Of a DNA stretch of 64,000 nt, positions 47,806 through 58,617 are shown piece by piece. Source of the stretch: Lentzea jiangxiensis (lineage in GTDB: Bacteria > Actinomycetota > Actinomycetes > Mycobacteriales > Pseudonocardiaceae); NCBI RefSeq assembly GCF_900104175.1, contig NZ_FNIX01000002.1, positions 434,001-498,000 of the forward strand, written 5' to 3'. The notes below the pieces were generated by a model. It was not told where the DNA came from. It was given only the letters and a program-made list of their open reading frames with translations, and did no database searches. The position numbers and the translations under genes are program-made. Each line of letters begins with the position of its first letter. Positions within the stretch are counted from its first letter, which is position 1.

Positions 47806-49215
47806 TCAGGTGGACACCGGCTGGTGCTCGCCGAAGATGAGATCCCAGTCCAGTTCCGGCGCAGGCGCCGGGCGTGGTTCGGGGACGTGGCCGTGCGCCG
47901 GGACGATCGAGCCGTTGAGGAACTGCCACACCTCATCGCCGACGCGCTGCTGCGCGAGGACGGCGGCCTTGCGCTGCTGGGGGATGCCGGTCGGGATCGT
48001 TGCCACGAAACGGATGCCGCGGAACCCCTCGGCGTCGGTGGCCTCCAGCGTGCCCTGGTGCCGGGTGGCGATGCGCCGGGCGATCGCGAGCCCGAGGCCC
48101 GCGCCGCCCGCCGCACGGGTGCGGGCCTCGTCGAGCCGGGTGAAGCGGTCGAAGACGCGTTCGCGGTCGGCCTCGGGGATGCCGGGGCCGTCGTCGATGA
48201 CCTCGAGCGTCGCCGTGGTCCCGCCGCGCAGCCGCACGACCACCGCGGTGCCGGCGTGGCGTTCGGCGTTGTCCAGCAGGTTGCCGAGCAGGCGGGACAG
48301 CTGGGCGGGCCGGCCGGGGACGAGCACGTGCTCGTCGGCCTCCAGGGTGACCATGGCCCGGCGGGAGACCTCGCGTGCCACGACGGCGCTGAGGTCGACG
48401 GTGTCCTGCTTGTCGAGGGCGTCGGCGTCCAGCCTGGCCAGCAGCAACAGGTCGGTGGTCAGCTCCTGCAGCCGTTCGGCGTCCTCCAGCGCGGCCTTGA
48501 CGACCGTGGGCCAGTCCGCCATGTGCGGGTGCGACAGCGCGATCTCCAGCTCGGCCCGGAGCGCGGCCAGCGGGCTGCGCAGCTCGTGCGAGGCGTCCGC
48601 GACGAACCTGCGCGTGTCCTCGACCCCGCGGTGGACCCGGTCGAGGGTCTCGTTGAGCGTGGCGCCGAGGCGGGCGATCTCGTTGTCGGCGGACGGCACC
48701 GGGACGCGGCGGGTGAGGTTGTGCTCGTTGATCTCGGCCAGTTCGGCGCGCATCACCTCCACCGGCCGCAGGACCCGCACGGTCGTGGCCAGCACCGTGA
48801 TCGACACCAGGGCGGTGACGGAGGCGAGCACGCTGAGCAGGGTCAGCGTGGCGCGGTTCAGTTCGTCCTGGGCCTGCGCCGCGATCGACCGGGCGGTCTC
48901 GGCGACGGGGTCCGGTCCCTCCCCGGCCACCTGGTACGGGGTCCCGGCCGGGTCGGAGAGCGGCCACAGCGACAGCTTCGGCCGTATCTCGGTGCTCGCG
49001 TAGTGGACGGGCGACACGGGCGTGGGCACTGGCGTCCGCGTGTGCAGCGGGACGCAGACCACGATCGAGCACATGTAGTGCCGGCGTGAGCTGTCCGCGG
49101 TCTGGGCGGTGATCTGGTCGCGCTGCGCCACGAGCATCAGCGACCCGGCGAGGGCGATCAGCAGCGCGGTGATCACCGTGGCCAGCGCGGTGACCTTGAA
49201 CTGCAGCGACCTCAC
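47806..49215 (-). CDS. Two-component sensor histidine kinase
   Basis: A 469-residue kinase. TM1 at about residues 7-30, an extracellular loop of about 80 residues with two cysteines (YMCSIVVC), and TM2 at about 120-145. HAMP runs to about 205. The HisKA box DASHELRSPLAALR carries the phospho-accepting histidine; the ATPase has NLLDNAERHA, DDGPGIPEADRERVFDRF and GGAGLGLAIARR. A C-terminal extension of about 60 residues, proline-rich and ending in DWDLIFGEHQP, follows the ATPase and is unusual. GTGA overlap with the response regulator start/stop shows coupling. Confidence 0.93.
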   Translation of the reverse strand: MRSLQFKVTALATVITALLIALAGSLMLVAQRDQITAQTADSSRRHYMCSIVVCVPLHTRTPVPTPVSPVHYASTEIRPKLSLWPLSDPAGTPYQVAGEGPDPVAETARSIAAQAQDELNRATLTLLSVLASVTALVSITVLATTVRVLRPVEVMRAELAEINEHNLTRRVPVPSADNEIARLGATLNETLDRVHRGVEDTRRFVADASHELRSPLAALRAELEIALSHPHMADWPTVVKAALEDAERLQELTTDLLLLARLDADALDKQDTVDLSAVVAREVSRRAMVTLEADEHVLVPGRPAQLSRLLGNLLDNAERHAGTAVVVRLRGGTTATLEVIDDGPGIPEADRERVFDRFTRLDEARTRAAGGAGLGLAIARRIATRHQGTLEATDAEGFRGIRFVATIPTGIPQQRKAAVLAQQRVGDEVWQFLNGSIVPAHGHVPEPRPAPAPELDWDLIFGEHQPVST

Positions 49216-49883
49216 CGGTCCACCAGCCGGTAGCCGACACCGCGCACGGTGGTGATGCTCCGCCGGTCGAACGGGGTGTCGATCTTGCGGCGGAGAGCGC
49301 TGATGTAGACCTCGACGAGGTTGGGGTCGGGGTCCTGCGCCGAGTCCCACACGCCGTCGATGATCTCGGACTTGGTGACGACCTCGTTGGTGTGCCGGAG
49401 CAGGAAGTTCAGCACCGAGAACTCCTTCGCCTTCAGGTCGATCCGCGTGGTCCCCCGGTGGCACTCGCGGCTGACGGGGTCGAGCACCAGGTCGCCGGCC
49501 CGCAGCAGCACCGGCTGGGCGGTGCGCGACCGCCGCGCCAGCGCCCGCAGCCGCGCCACGAGCACCACGTAGGAGAACGGCTTGGTCAGGTAGTCGTCCG
49601 CGCCGGTGTCGAGGCCCTCCGCCTCGTCGAACTCGCCGTCCTTCGCCGTGAGCATGAGGATCGGCGTCCACACGCCCGCGTCCCGCAGCTCCTGGCAGAC
49701 CCGGTAGCCGTTGAGGCCGGGCAGCATGATGTCGAGGACGATGACGTCGTACGGGTGCTCGCGCGCCCGCCACAGCCCGTCGGTGCCCGTGCGCTCCACG
49801 TCGACGGCGAACCCTTCGGCGGTCAGGCCGCGGGTGAGCAGGTCGGCGAGGCGGGGGTCATCTTCCACGACGAGCACGCGCAT
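49212..49883 (-). CDS. OmpR/PhoB-type response regulator
   Basis: A 223-residue protein: receiver (1-115) with the acidic pair in VVEDDPRLAD, phospho-acceptor in VIVLDIMLPGLNG and lysine in YLTKPFSY, then a winged-helix domain (about 128-223) ending VRGVGYRLVD. ATG 49883 gives the usual MRVLVVEDD start; no RBS is evident. The kinase gene overlaps by 4 bases. Three TTCAG repeats with about one helical turn between them lie 46-71 bases upstream and suggest autoregulation. Confidence 0.95.
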   Translation of the reverse strand: MRVLVVEDDPRLADLLTRGLTAEGFAVDVERTGTDGLWRAREHPYDVIVLDIMLPGLNGYRVCQELRDAGVWTPILMLTAKDGEFDEAEGLDTGADDYLTKPFSYVVLVARLRALARRSRTAQPVLLRAGDLVLDPVSRECHRGTTRIDLKAKEFSVLNFLLRHTNEVVTKSEIIDGVWDSAQDPDPNLVEVYISALRRKIDTPFDRRSITTVRGVGYRLVDR

Positions 49884-49928
49884 GGGGGCAGCGTGCCGCA
49901 TCGATCATGGTCGCGTCCTGAAATCCGG

Positions 49929-49954
49929 TTCAGGATCTTTCAGCGTCCCTTCAG
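49929..49954 (-). promoter_or_regulatory. Phased TTCAG repeats, candidate response-regulator site
   Basis: TTCAG at 49929-49933, 49939-49943 and 49950-49954, spaced 10 and 11 bases. One-turn spacing of direct repeats is the way OmpR/PhoB-type regulators bind. Sits 46-71 bases upstream of the response regulator gene. Confidence 0.5.
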
Positions 49955-50010
49955 GTTCACCCTGGCAGGCTCTGCACCGTGGACAAGGGGGATCCACGAT
50001 CGGGGGGAGG

Positions 50011-50050
50011 AGGTGGCGGCGCGCTCCGGGGGGAAGCGGCGCCGCCACCT
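50011..50050. terminator. Hairpin between divergent units
   Basis: Perfect 12-base stem AGGTGGCGGCGC (50011-50022) with complement at 50039-50050, 16-base loop. There is no T tract, so terminator function is uncertain. Confidence 0.4.
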
Positions 50051-50232
50051 CTTGGTCGTCGGCGGGGGCCCGGGTGACCGGATGCGTGCGCCCGTCTCCC
50101 GCGTCCGGCTCGCCAACCGCCTCCGCTGCCGCCTACGCTCACCTCCGCGGCTCCGTCCGACGCGGCGGACTGGCCTCCGCCACCCCTTCTGGTCAAGGGA
50201 AAAGATGGCCGATATGTGCCACTTCAACTACC

Positions 50233-50261
50233 TTGACCGGCTGAAAACCCGCTCCTACGGT
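50233..50261 (+). promoter_or_regulatory. Promoter of the sugar ABC operon
   Basis: TTGACC (50233-50238), 17 bases, TACGGT (50256-50261). Transcription would start near 50268 and leave an untranslated leader of about 113 bases before the ATG at 50381. Confidence 0.55.
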
Positions 50262-50380
50262 GAGTCCTCGTAAGGCCGAATTCCTTCTGGCACAACGGTT
50301 GCCAGGCCCCCGGAGGACTCAATGGCGAGCTCACCCGCGCGTTGCCGCGCGCTCGACCGGCCGTGGACGGGAGTGTCCCG

Positions 50381-51885
<1,505 letters not shown>

Positions 51886-51889
<4 letters not shown>

Positions 51890-52917
51890 GCGAGGACACC
51901 GCCGCCGTGCCCGCGCAGCAAGTGAAAAGTGCTCCGGCGAAGAAGGAATCCGGCATCTCGGCGCTGCTCGGCTCGCCGGCCGGGCGCAACACGGGTCTCG
52001 TGGTCGCCCTGGTCCTGTTGTGCCTGGGCGGTGTCGTCACCGCCGGGGACCGGTTCGCCGACGTCGACAACGTGCTCACCATCCTGCGGCTCGCCGCCGT
52101 GATCGGGGTCGTGAGCGTCGGCATGACGTTCGTGATCACCGGTGGCGGGATCGACCTGTCGGTGGGCGCGATCGTCGCGCTGTCCTCGGTGTGGGCCACG
52201 ACCCTTGCCACACAAGGCATCGCGAACGACTCGCACTGGATCGTCATGGTGTTCACCGCGTTGCTGGTGGGCGGTGCGTGCGGGCTGGTCAACGGCGCGC
52301 TCATCGCCTACGGCCGGGTCGTGGCGTTCATCGCGACCCTGGCGAGCCTCGCCGCCGCACGCGGGCTCGCCGAGATCATCTCCAACCGCAAGACGCAGAT
52401 CGTGAACGTGCCCGGCTTCACCGCGTTCTTCGACGCGTCGGTGCTGGGGGTACCGGTGCTCGTGGTGATCTTCGCGCTGGTCGCCGCCGGCGGCTGGGTG
52501 CTGCTCAACCGCACCACGTTCGGGCGCCGCACGTTCGCCGTCGGCGGCAACCCGGAGGCGGCGCGCCTGGCCGGCATCGACGTGCGGCGCCACACCGTGA
52601 TGCTCTACACGCTGCTCGGCCTGTGCTGCGGGCTGGCCGCCGTGATGCTCATCGCCCGCACCACCACCGGAAGCGCGACGCACGGCGGTTTGTACGAGCT
52701 CGACGCCATCGCGGCGGTCGTCATCGGCGGCACTCTGCTCTCCGGCGGGCGCGGCACGATCGCCGGCACCGTCTTCGGCGTCCTGATCTTCACCACGCTG
52801 TCGAACGTCTTCACGCTCAACAACCTCTCCATCTCCGCCCAGGCCGTCGCGAAGGGGGCGATCATCGTCGTCGCCGTCCTCCTGCAGCAGCGGCTCGCCC
52901 GACGCAGCGGCGCTTGA
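51886..52917 (+). CDS. Sugar ABC importer, permease (RbsC-like)
   Basis: A 343-residue membrane protein with about ten hydrophobic segments and the conserved CUT2 permease regions GIDLSVGAIVALSSVWAT and ELDAIAAVVIGGTLLSGGRG. The first 35 residues are a charged cytoplasmic tail. ATGA overlap with the ATPase gene. The binding-protein gene follows after 45 bases. Confidence 0.92.
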
Positions 52918-52962
52918 CGCCGCACCTCACGACCGCTGCCACCCGAGGAGACAAAGAACCCC

Positions 52963-53988
52963 ATGCAACTCAAGAGAATCACCCTTCTCGTCGCCGCCTC
53001 CGCGCTCGCGCTCACCGCCTGCACCGGCAACACGCCGCAGAGCCAGGGCGGTGACCAGGGAGGCGGCGCGAAGGTCGCCAACGACGAGCCCGGCGACAAG
53101 GTCGTCATCGGCTTCTCCGCCCCGGCGGCCGACCACGGCTGGATGGCCGCGATCACCGACGCCGCGAAGAAGGAGGCCGGCAAGTACTCCGACGTGGAGC
53201 TGCGCGTCGTCGAGGGCACCAACGACGTCAACCTCCAGATCAGCCAGGTCGAGACGTTCATCAACGACAAGGTGGACGCGATCGTCCTGCTGCCGTTCGA
53301 CGGCGCCGCACTCACCCCGGTCGCGCTCAAGGCCATGAAGGCCGGCATCACCGTGATCAACGTCGACCGGCAGTTCGACAGCCCGTTCGCCGCCCGCTCC
53401 ACGGTGCTGGGCGACAACTACGGCATGGGCGTCTCCGCCGGCACGTACGTCTGCGAGCGGCTCAAGGACAAGCCGAACGCCGTCGTCGCCGAGATCGCGG
53501 GCATCGACTCGCTGCCTCTGACCCAGGACCGCAGCAAGGGCTTCGCGGAGGCGCTCTCGGGCTGCGGGCTGAAGGTCGGCAACCGCGTCGCCGCCGAGTT
53601 CACCGTCGAGAGCGGTGAGCGGGCCGCCGCGAACCTGCTGCAGGCCGCGCCCAAGATCGACGCGCTCTGGAACCACGACGACGACCAGGGCGTCGGCGTC
53701 ACCGCCGCGATCAAGAACTCCGGTCGCAGCGAGTTCTTCATGGTCGGCGGCGCGGGCTCGGCGAACGTGATGCGCGAGATCAAGGCGGACAACGGCCCGC
53801 ACAAGGCGACCGTCATCTACCCGTCCACCCAGGGCGCGGACGGCATCCGCCTCGCCCGGCTCGCCGTGCAGAACAAGAGCCTCGGCGACCTGGTCGAGGT
53901 GGAGATCCCGCGCCAGGTGCAGCTCTACGCGCCTGTCGTGACGAAGGACAACGTCGACCGCTACCTGCCGACCGCCTTCGAGTCCTGA
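52963..53988 (+). CDS. Sugar ABC importer, substrate-binding lipoprotein
   Basis: A 341-residue exported lipoprotein. The signal peptide ends in a lipobox LTAC (Cys20), and a periplasmic-binding-protein type 1 domain follows (VIGFSAPAADHGWMAAI at about residue 47, VDAIVLLPFDGAALTP). The partners indicate the sugar-binding component of the CUT2 importer. GAGGAGA precedes the ATG. Which sugar is not evident; the downstream enzymes point to an inositol- or sugar-acid-like substrate. Confidence 0.92.
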   Translation: MQLKRITLLVAASALALTACTGNTPQSQGGDQGGGAKVANDEPGDKVVIGFSAPAADHGWMAAITDAAKKEAGKYSDVELRVVEGTNDVNLQISQVETFINDKVDAIVLLPFDGAALTPVALKAMKAGITVINVDRQFDSPFAARSTVLGDNYGMGVSAGTYVCERLKDKPNAVVAEIAGIDSLPLTQDRSKGFAEALSGCGLKVGNRVAAEFTVESGERAAANLLQAAPKIDALWNHDDDQGVGVTAAIKNSGRSEFFMVGGAGSANVMREIKADNGPHKATVIYPSTQGADGIRLARLAVQNKSLGDLVEVEIPRQVQLYAPVVTKDNVDRYLPTAFES

Positions 53989-54008
53989 GAACCTGAGAGG
54001 ACCGCATT

Positions 54009-55172
54009 GTGACGACGCAGGACCTTGGCATCGCGATGATCGGCCACGCCTTCATGGGAGCCGCGCACTCCCAGGCGTGGCGGGTCGCGCCGCGCTTCTT
54101 CGACCTGCCGCTGCGGCCGGTCATGTCCGTGCTGGCCGGCCGCGACGCGGACCGCACCGCGGCGGCCGCCGACCGCCTCGGCTGGGCGGAGGCCGTGACC
54201 GACTGGAAGGCCGTGCTCGACCGCGACGACGTGCACGTGGTGGACATCTGCACGCCGGGCGACACGCACGCCGAGATCGCGATCGCCGCGCTGGACGCGG
54301 GCAAGCACGTGCTGTGCGAGAAGCCGATGGCCAACAGCGTCGACGAAGCGGCCGCGATGGCCGAGGCCGCCGCACGCGCCGCACAGCGCGGTGTGCGCGC
54401 GATGGTCGGTTTCAGCTATCGGCGGGTCCCGGCCCTGGGCCTGGCCCGCGACCTGGTCGCGCAGGGCAGGCTCGGGCGGATCCACCACGTTCGCGCCCAG
54501 TACCTGCAGGACTGGATCGTCGACCCGGCCGCGCCGCTGTCGTGGCGGCTCGACAAGGACAAGGCCGGTTCCGGCGCGCTCGGCGACATCGGCGCGCACA
54601 TCGTGGACGCGACCCAGTTCATCCTCGGTGACACGATCAGCGAGGTGATGGGGACGCTCGTGACGTTCGTGCCGGAGCGCCCGCTGGCCACCAGCCACTC
54701 CGGGCTGTCCGGCACCGCCTCCGACGAGACCGGGCCGGTCACCGTGGACGACGCCGCGTTGTTCCTGGCGCGGTTCGCCGGCGGCGCGCTCGGCTCGTTC
54801 GAGGCCACGCGGTTCGCCAACGGCCGCAAGAACGCGCTGCGCATCGAGGTCAACGGCTCGGCGGGCAGCCTGGCGTTCGACTTCGAGGACATGAACGTGC
54901 TGCAGTTCTTCGACGGCGCGGAGGACTCGTCCGTCGCCGGGTTCCGCCGGATCATGGTCACCGAACCGGAGCACCCGTACGTCGGTGCCTGGTGGCCCGC
55001 CGGGCACGGTCTCGGGTACGAGCACGCGTTCACCCACCAGGCCGTCGACCTCGTGCGGGCCATCGCCGAGGGCGCCGACCCCGCACCGACGTTCGCCGAC
55101 GGGCTCCAGGTGCAGCGCGTCCTCGCCGCCGTCGAGGCGAGCGCGGAGTCCCGCACCTGGCAGCAGCTTTGA
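54009..55172 (+). CDS. Gfo/Idh/MocA-family oxidoreductase
   Basis: A 387-residue NAD(P)-dependent sugar or inositol dehydrogenase. The Rossmann region starts [16 protein letters not shown] (GxGxxG varied to GHAFMG), and the signature CEKP lies in [11 protein letters not shown] at about residue 100. The C-terminal domain supplies the substrate pocket. GTG start with GAGAGGA upstream. It follows the importer by 20 bases and would act first on the imported sugar. Substrate not deducible. Confidence 0.9.
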   Translation: MTTQDLGIAMIGHAFMGAAHSQAWRVAPRFFDLPLRPVMSVLAGRDADRTAAAADRLGWAEAVTDWKAVLDRDDVHVVDICTPGDTHAEIAIAALDAGKHVLCEKPMANSVDEAAAMAEAAARAAQRGVRAMVGFSYRRVPALGLARDLVAQGRLGRIHHVRAQYLQDWIVDPAAPLSWRLDKDKAGSGALGDIGAHIVDATQFILGDTISEVMGTLVTFVPERPLATSHSGLSGTASDETGPVTVDDAALFLARFAGGALGSFEATRFANGRKNALRIEVNGSAGSLAFDFEDMNVLQFFDGAEDSSVAGFRRIMVTEPEHPYVGAWWPAGHGLGYEHAFTHQAVDLVRAIAEGADPAPTFADGLQVQRVLAAVEASAESRTWQQL

Positions 55173-55186
55173 GGAGGAGACCCCAG

Positions 55187-56194
55187 ATGGCACGTCCGAT
55201 CACGCTGTTCACCGGCCAGTGGGCCGACCTGCCGTTCGAGGAGGTCTGCCGCCTTGCCTCGGGTTGGGGCTACGACGGTCTGGAGATCGCCTGCTGGGGC
55301 GACCACCTCGACCCGTGGCGCGCGGCGGAGGACGACGACTACGTCGCCGACCGGCTCGCGGTCCTCGCCGAGCACGACCTGCGGGTGTGGGCGATCTCCA
55401 ACCACCTCACCGGTCAGGCCGTGTGCGACGACCCGATCGACGAGCGGCACCAGGGCATCCTGTCCGCCCGCAACTGGGGCGACGGCGACCCCGAGGGCGT
55501 GCGGCAGCGCGCGGCCGAGGAGATGAAGATGACCGCGCGGGCCGCGGCGAAGCTCGGCGTCGACACCGTCGTGGGCTTCACCGGCTCGTCGATCTGGAAG
55601 ACCGTCGCGATGTTCCCGCCGGCGCCCACGTCGATGATCGACGCCGGCTACCAGGACTTCGCCGACCGCTGGAACCCGATCCTGGACGTGTTCGACGAGG
55701 TTGGCGTCCGGTTCGCGCACGAGGTCCACCCGTCGGAGATCGCCTACGACTACTGGACCACCGTGCGCGCGTTGGAGGCCATCGGGCACCGGCCGGCGTT
55801 CGGGCTGAACTGGGACCCGTCGCACTTCGTCTGGCAGGACCTCGACCCGGTCGGGTTCCTGTGGGACTTCCGCGACCGGATCTACCACGTCGACTGCAAG
55901 GACGCCCGGCGTCAGGTCGGCAACGGCCGCAACGGCCGGATGGGCTCGCACCTGCCGTGGGCGGACCCGCGGCGCGGCTGGGACTTCGTCTCCACCGGAC
56001 GCGGCGACGTGCCGTGGGAGCAGTCGTTCCGGATGCTCAACACCATCGGCTACTCGGGGCCGATCAGCGTCGAGTGGGAGGACGCGGGCATGGACCGGCT
56101 CGTCGGCGCCCCCGAGGCGCTCGAGTTCATCCGCCGCAACGCCTTCGACCCGCCGTCGGCGTCGTTCGACGCCGCGTTCAGCTCCGGCGGCTGA
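55187..56194 (+). CDS. TIM-barrel sugar isomerase/epimerase
   Basis: A 335-residue xylose-isomerase-like barrel (AP endonuclease family 2). Probable metal ligands: glutamate in HEVHPSE, aspartate/histidine in NWDPSHFVW, aspartate in VDCKD, and glutamate in SVEWED. GAGGAGG is 6 bases before the ATG. It follows the dehydrogenase by 14 bases, a pairing typical of inositol or keto-sugar catabolism. Specific reaction unknown. Confidence 0.88.
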   Translation: MARPITLFTGQWADLPFEEVCRLASGWGYDGLEIACWGDHLDPWRAAEDDDYVADRLAVLAEHDLRVWAISNHLTGQAVCDDPIDERHQGILSARNWGDGDPEGVRQRAAEEMKMTARAAAKLGVDTVVGFTGSSIWKTVAMFPPAPTSMIDAGYQDFADRWNPILDVFDEVGVRFAHEVHPSEIAYDYWTTVRALEAIGHRPAFGLNWDPSHFVWQDLDPVGFLWDFRDRIYHVDCKDARRQVGNGRNGRMGSHLPWADPRRGWDFVSTGRGDVPWEQSFRMLNTIGYSGPISVEWEDAGMDRLVGAPEALEFIRRNAFDPPSASFDAAFSSGG

Positions 56195-56246
56195 CCGGGG
56201 CGCGGGACGAGAGCCCGCCTCGCGGAGCCGATGGGACAATTGATCG

Positions 56247-57470
56247 ATGGAGAGCACCTTGGGTGTCGAGGCGGGGTCGCCGGCCGCTGTGCTGCGCATG
56301 CTGATGGACGGCGGCCCGAGCACCCGTGCGGAGATCGTGGCCGCGACCGGCCTCGCCCGGTCCACGGTGCGGGCGAGGCTCGACCTGCTCGTGGCCGCGG
56401 GCCTGGTGACCGGCAGCGGCACGGGGGAGTCGACCGGCGGCCGTCCCGCCGGCCGGTTCGGCTTCAACCCCGGCGCCCACCTGGTGCTGGCGGCCGAGGT
56501 CGGCGCCACCCACGCCACGGTCGCGGTCTCCGACCTCTCGTGCCGCCTGCTCTCGGTCGAACAGGTGGACCTCGACGTCGCGGACGGGCCGGAGGCGATC
56601 CTGCCGCTGCTCGTCGCCACCTGGCGCTCGTTGCTGACGACCGTGCCCGCCGCCGAGGTGGCGGGCGTGGGCATCGGCCTGCCCGGCCCCGTCGAGCACT
56701 CCACCGGCCGCCCGAACAACCCGCCGATCATGCCGGGCTGGGACGGCTTCGACGTGCCGGCCGCCATCACGGCGGAGCTCGGCGTGCCGGTGCTCGTCGA
56801 CAACGAGGTCAACCTGATGGCGCTGGGCGAGCACACCGCCTCGCACCCGGACGTCCGCCACATGATCGTGGTGAAGGCGGCGACCGGCATCGGCGCCGGC
56901 CTGATCAGCAACGGCGTGCTGCACCGCGGCGCGGCGGGTGCGGCGGGCGACCTCGGGCACATCAGGGTCCCCGACGGCGGCGAGGTGCTCTGCCGGTGCG
57001 GCAACACCGGGTGCCTGGAGGCGGTCGCCGCCGGTCCCGCGCTGGCCGCGAAGCTCCGCGGCCTGGGACATCCCGCGCACTCGACGGCCGACGTGGTGAA
57101 TTTGGTCCGCGGCGGCACCCTCGAGGCGGGCCGCGTCGTGCGGCAGGCGGGGCGTGACATCGGTGAGGTGCTCGCCGGGTGCGTGAGCATGTTCAACCCG
57201 TCGCTCGTGGTCATCGGCGGTCTGCTCGCGGAGGCGGGCGAGATGCTGCTGGCGGGTGTGCGCGAGTCGATCTACCGCCGCTCGCTGCCGCTGGCCACCG
57301 AGAACCTGCGGATCGTCGCCTCGGGCGCCGGGGTGACGGCCGGGGCGCTGGGGGCGGCCGCGATGGTGGTGCGGCACGTGCTGTCGCCGGAGGTGCTGGA
57401 CGCGCGGCTCGGTGAGATCGCGGCGGGTGTCTCGACGCGCGAGGTGCAGCTCTCCTCTCACGCCACGTAA
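56247..57470 (+). CDS. ROK-family transcriptional regulator
   Basis: A 407-residue protein: N-terminal winged helix (residues 10-65: AVLRMLMDGGPSTRAEIVAA, LARSTVRARLDLL) and a ROK sugar-kinase-like domain with the zinc motif CRCGNTGCLEAV at about residues 250-261. It probably senses the imported sugar or its phosphate and regulates the operon. The gene lies 52 bases after the isomerase, so it could share the transcript. Ends in a clear terminator at 57488. Confidence 0.9.
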   Translation: MESTLGVEAGSPAAVLRMLMDGGPSTRAEIVAATGLARSTVRARLDLLVAAGLVTGSGTGESTGGRPAGRFGFNPGAHLVLAAEVGATHATVAVSDLSCRLLSVEQVDLDVADGPEAILPLLVATWRSLLTTVPAAEVAGVGIGLPGPVEHSTGRPNNPPIMPGWDGFDVPAAITAELGVPVLVDNEVNLMALGEHTASHPDVRHMIVVKAATGIGAGLISNGVLHRGAAGAAGDLGHIRVPDGGEVLCRCGNTGCLEAVAAGPALAAKLRGLGHPAHSTADVVNLVRGGTLEAGRVVRQAGRDIGEVLAGCVSMFNPSLVVIGGLLAEAGEMLLAGVRESIYRRSLPLATENLRIVASGAGVTAGALGAAAMVVRHVLSPEVLDARLGEIAAGVSTREVQLSSHAT

Positions 57471-57487
57471 CACCCGTTGTTGCTTGC

Positions 57488-57527
57488 CCAGGAAGGCCTT
57501 CGTGCATCCGCACGGAGGCCTTCCTGG
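57488..57527 (+). terminator. Terminator of the sugar operon
   Basis: Perfect 12-base stem CCAGGAAGGCCT (57488-57499) with complement at 57516-57527, with an inner CGTGC/GCACG extension; 17 bases after the ROK stop. Confidence 0.8.
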
Positions 57528-57602
57528 CGTTCGCGCACCTGGGTAATGACGGCGCTCATCCTTAAGATGGGTTCGATATGACAACAAGCCGATGACTTTT
57601 GA

Positions 57603-57631
57603 TTGACAGTCGCCAATAGTCTGCCTACCGT
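57603..57631 (+). promoter_or_regulatory. Consensus promoter of a leaderless HTH gene
   Basis: TTGACA (57603-57608), 17 bases, TACCGT (57626-57631), 6 bases before the ATG at 57638. No ribosome binding site fits, so transcription likely starts at the AUG. Confidence 0.65.
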
Positions 57632-57637
57632 CACCTC

Positions 57638-57937
57638 ATGACTGTGACCCGCGCTACACCGGGGGTGGCCGCACACCCCGCTGGGCGAACGCGCGCGCTC
57701 GTGGCAGCCGTGGGCAAGGAGCCCACGACGGCGACCCAGCACCTGCTGGGTCTCATGCGCACCGGCGCGACGGACCGGGCGATCGCCCGTGAGCTCGACG
57801 TCAGCCTGCGCACCTTGAACAGGCGGATCTCACGACTGCAGTCGTTGCTCGGCGTGCAGTCGCGGTTCCAGCTCGGTGTGCTCGCGGCCGAGCTGGATTG
57901 GCTGTCCGCGGTGCCGCCGCGGGCAGTGGGGGAGTAG
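57638..57937 (+). CDS. Orphan LuxR-like HTH protein
   Basis: A 99-residue protein whose residues 30-90 match a GerE/LuxR DNA-binding domain: LLGLMRTGATDRAIARELDV, then SLRTLNRRISRLQSLLG and FQLGVLAAELDWL. There is no receiver or sensor part, so it may be a stand-alone DNA binder. It lies 3 bases before the convergent TetR stop at 57941. Leaderless mRNA likely. Confidence 0.8.
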   Translation: MTVTRATPGVAAHPAGRTRALVAAVGKEPTTATQHLLGLMRTGATDRAIARELDVSLRTLNRRISRLQSLLGVQSRFQLGVLAAELDWLSAVPPRAVGE

Positions 57938-57940
57938 GGC

Positions 57941-58510
57941 TCAGGCGCCCACCGGCCGGTGGCCGTCGAGGAACCGCCGCACCACGGCCACGGGATCGGC
58001 GGGCGCCTGGGTCGCCCGCCGGTCGACCCGCCGGGCCAGCGACCGCATCATCAGCGGGCCGACCAGAGCGAAGAACGTGTGCCGCGGCGGCTCCACGACC
58101 AGGGCGCCTCGCCGCTGGTGGTGCAGGATCACCTCGTCGACCCGTTCCAGCAGCTTCTCCGGCTCGGCGAGCACCGCCGCCACCTCGGGGCTGAACTTCG
58201 CCTCCCGCATCAGCGTGAGCACCACGCCGCCCCGCGTCTCGTAGAGCCTCGCGTAGTAGCTCACGATCGTGACGAGGTCGGCCTCCACGTCGTCGCCCGG
58301 TGAGCCGAGGTCGAGCGCGAATCCCTTGAAGTTGCCGCGCACGGCCTGGCGCAGCAGGTTCTCCTTCGAGGTGAAGCGCCGGAAGAGCGTGGCCTCATTG
58401 ATCCCGGCGGCGTCGGCGATGGCGCGCGTGGTCGCCCGCTCGTAGCCCTGCTGGGCGATCACCGCCAGCACGGCGTCGAACACCTTCTCGTCGGGCACCC
58501 GGCCGGCCAC
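57941..58510 (-). CDS. TetR-family transcriptional regulator
   Basis: A 189-residue TetR protein: HTH ATTRAIADAAGINEATLFRR near the N terminus. GTG 58510 is chosen because GGAGGAG lies 4 bases upstream; an open frame continues back but without an RBS. Divergent from the DUF6069-like membrane protein at 58618, with two TGCAAGTG-type palindromes in the 107-base gap, so regulation of both genes is likely. Confidence 0.87.
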   Translation of the reverse strand: MAGRVPDEKVFDAVLAVIAQQGYERATTRAIADAAGINEATLFRRFTSKENLLRQAVRGNFKGFALDLGSPGDDVEADLVTIVSYYARLYETRGGVVLTLMREAKFSPEVAAVLAEPEKLLERVDEVILHHQRRGALVVEPPRHTFFALVGPLMMRSLARRVDRRATQAPADPVAVVRRFLDGHRPVGA

Positions 58511-58529
58511 ACACTCCTCCTCGCTCAAA

Positions 58530-58593
58530 TGCAAGTGGGCACTTGCACAAGTGTGGCCGGGATGGCTACCTTGATTGCAAGTGACCGCTTGCA
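58530..58593. promoter_or_regulatory. Paired TetR operators
   Basis: TGCAAGTG-GG-CACTTGCA at 58530-58547 is a perfect 18-base palindrome; TGCAAGTG-AC-CGCTTGCA at 58576-58593 has one mismatch. Centres are 46 bases apart. The first lies next to the TetR start, the second 24 bases before the + strand gene, so one repressor could shut both promoters. Confidence 0.7.
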
Positions 58594-58617
58594 TTCAGCC
58601 TATCGAAGGACAGGGCC

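Larger units (their letters stand above)
49884..50380. other. Intergenic between a response regulator and a sugar ABC operon
   Basis: A 497-base gap. It contains three TTCAG repeats (49929-49954), a 12-base hairpin AGGTGGCGGCGC/GCGCCGCCACCT at 50011-50050, and the promoter of the ABC operon (50233-50261). The hairpin may insulate the two divergent units. No gene is supported; a 22-codon frame at 50204-50272 overlaps the promoter and is rejected. Confidence 0.6.

Noticed and set aside
50204..50272. 22-codon upstream frame with an RBS-like AAGGGAAAAG
   Set aside because: It overlaps the TTGACC-N17-TACGGT promoter (50233-50261) of the ABC operon, so it would not be in the mRNA from that promoter.
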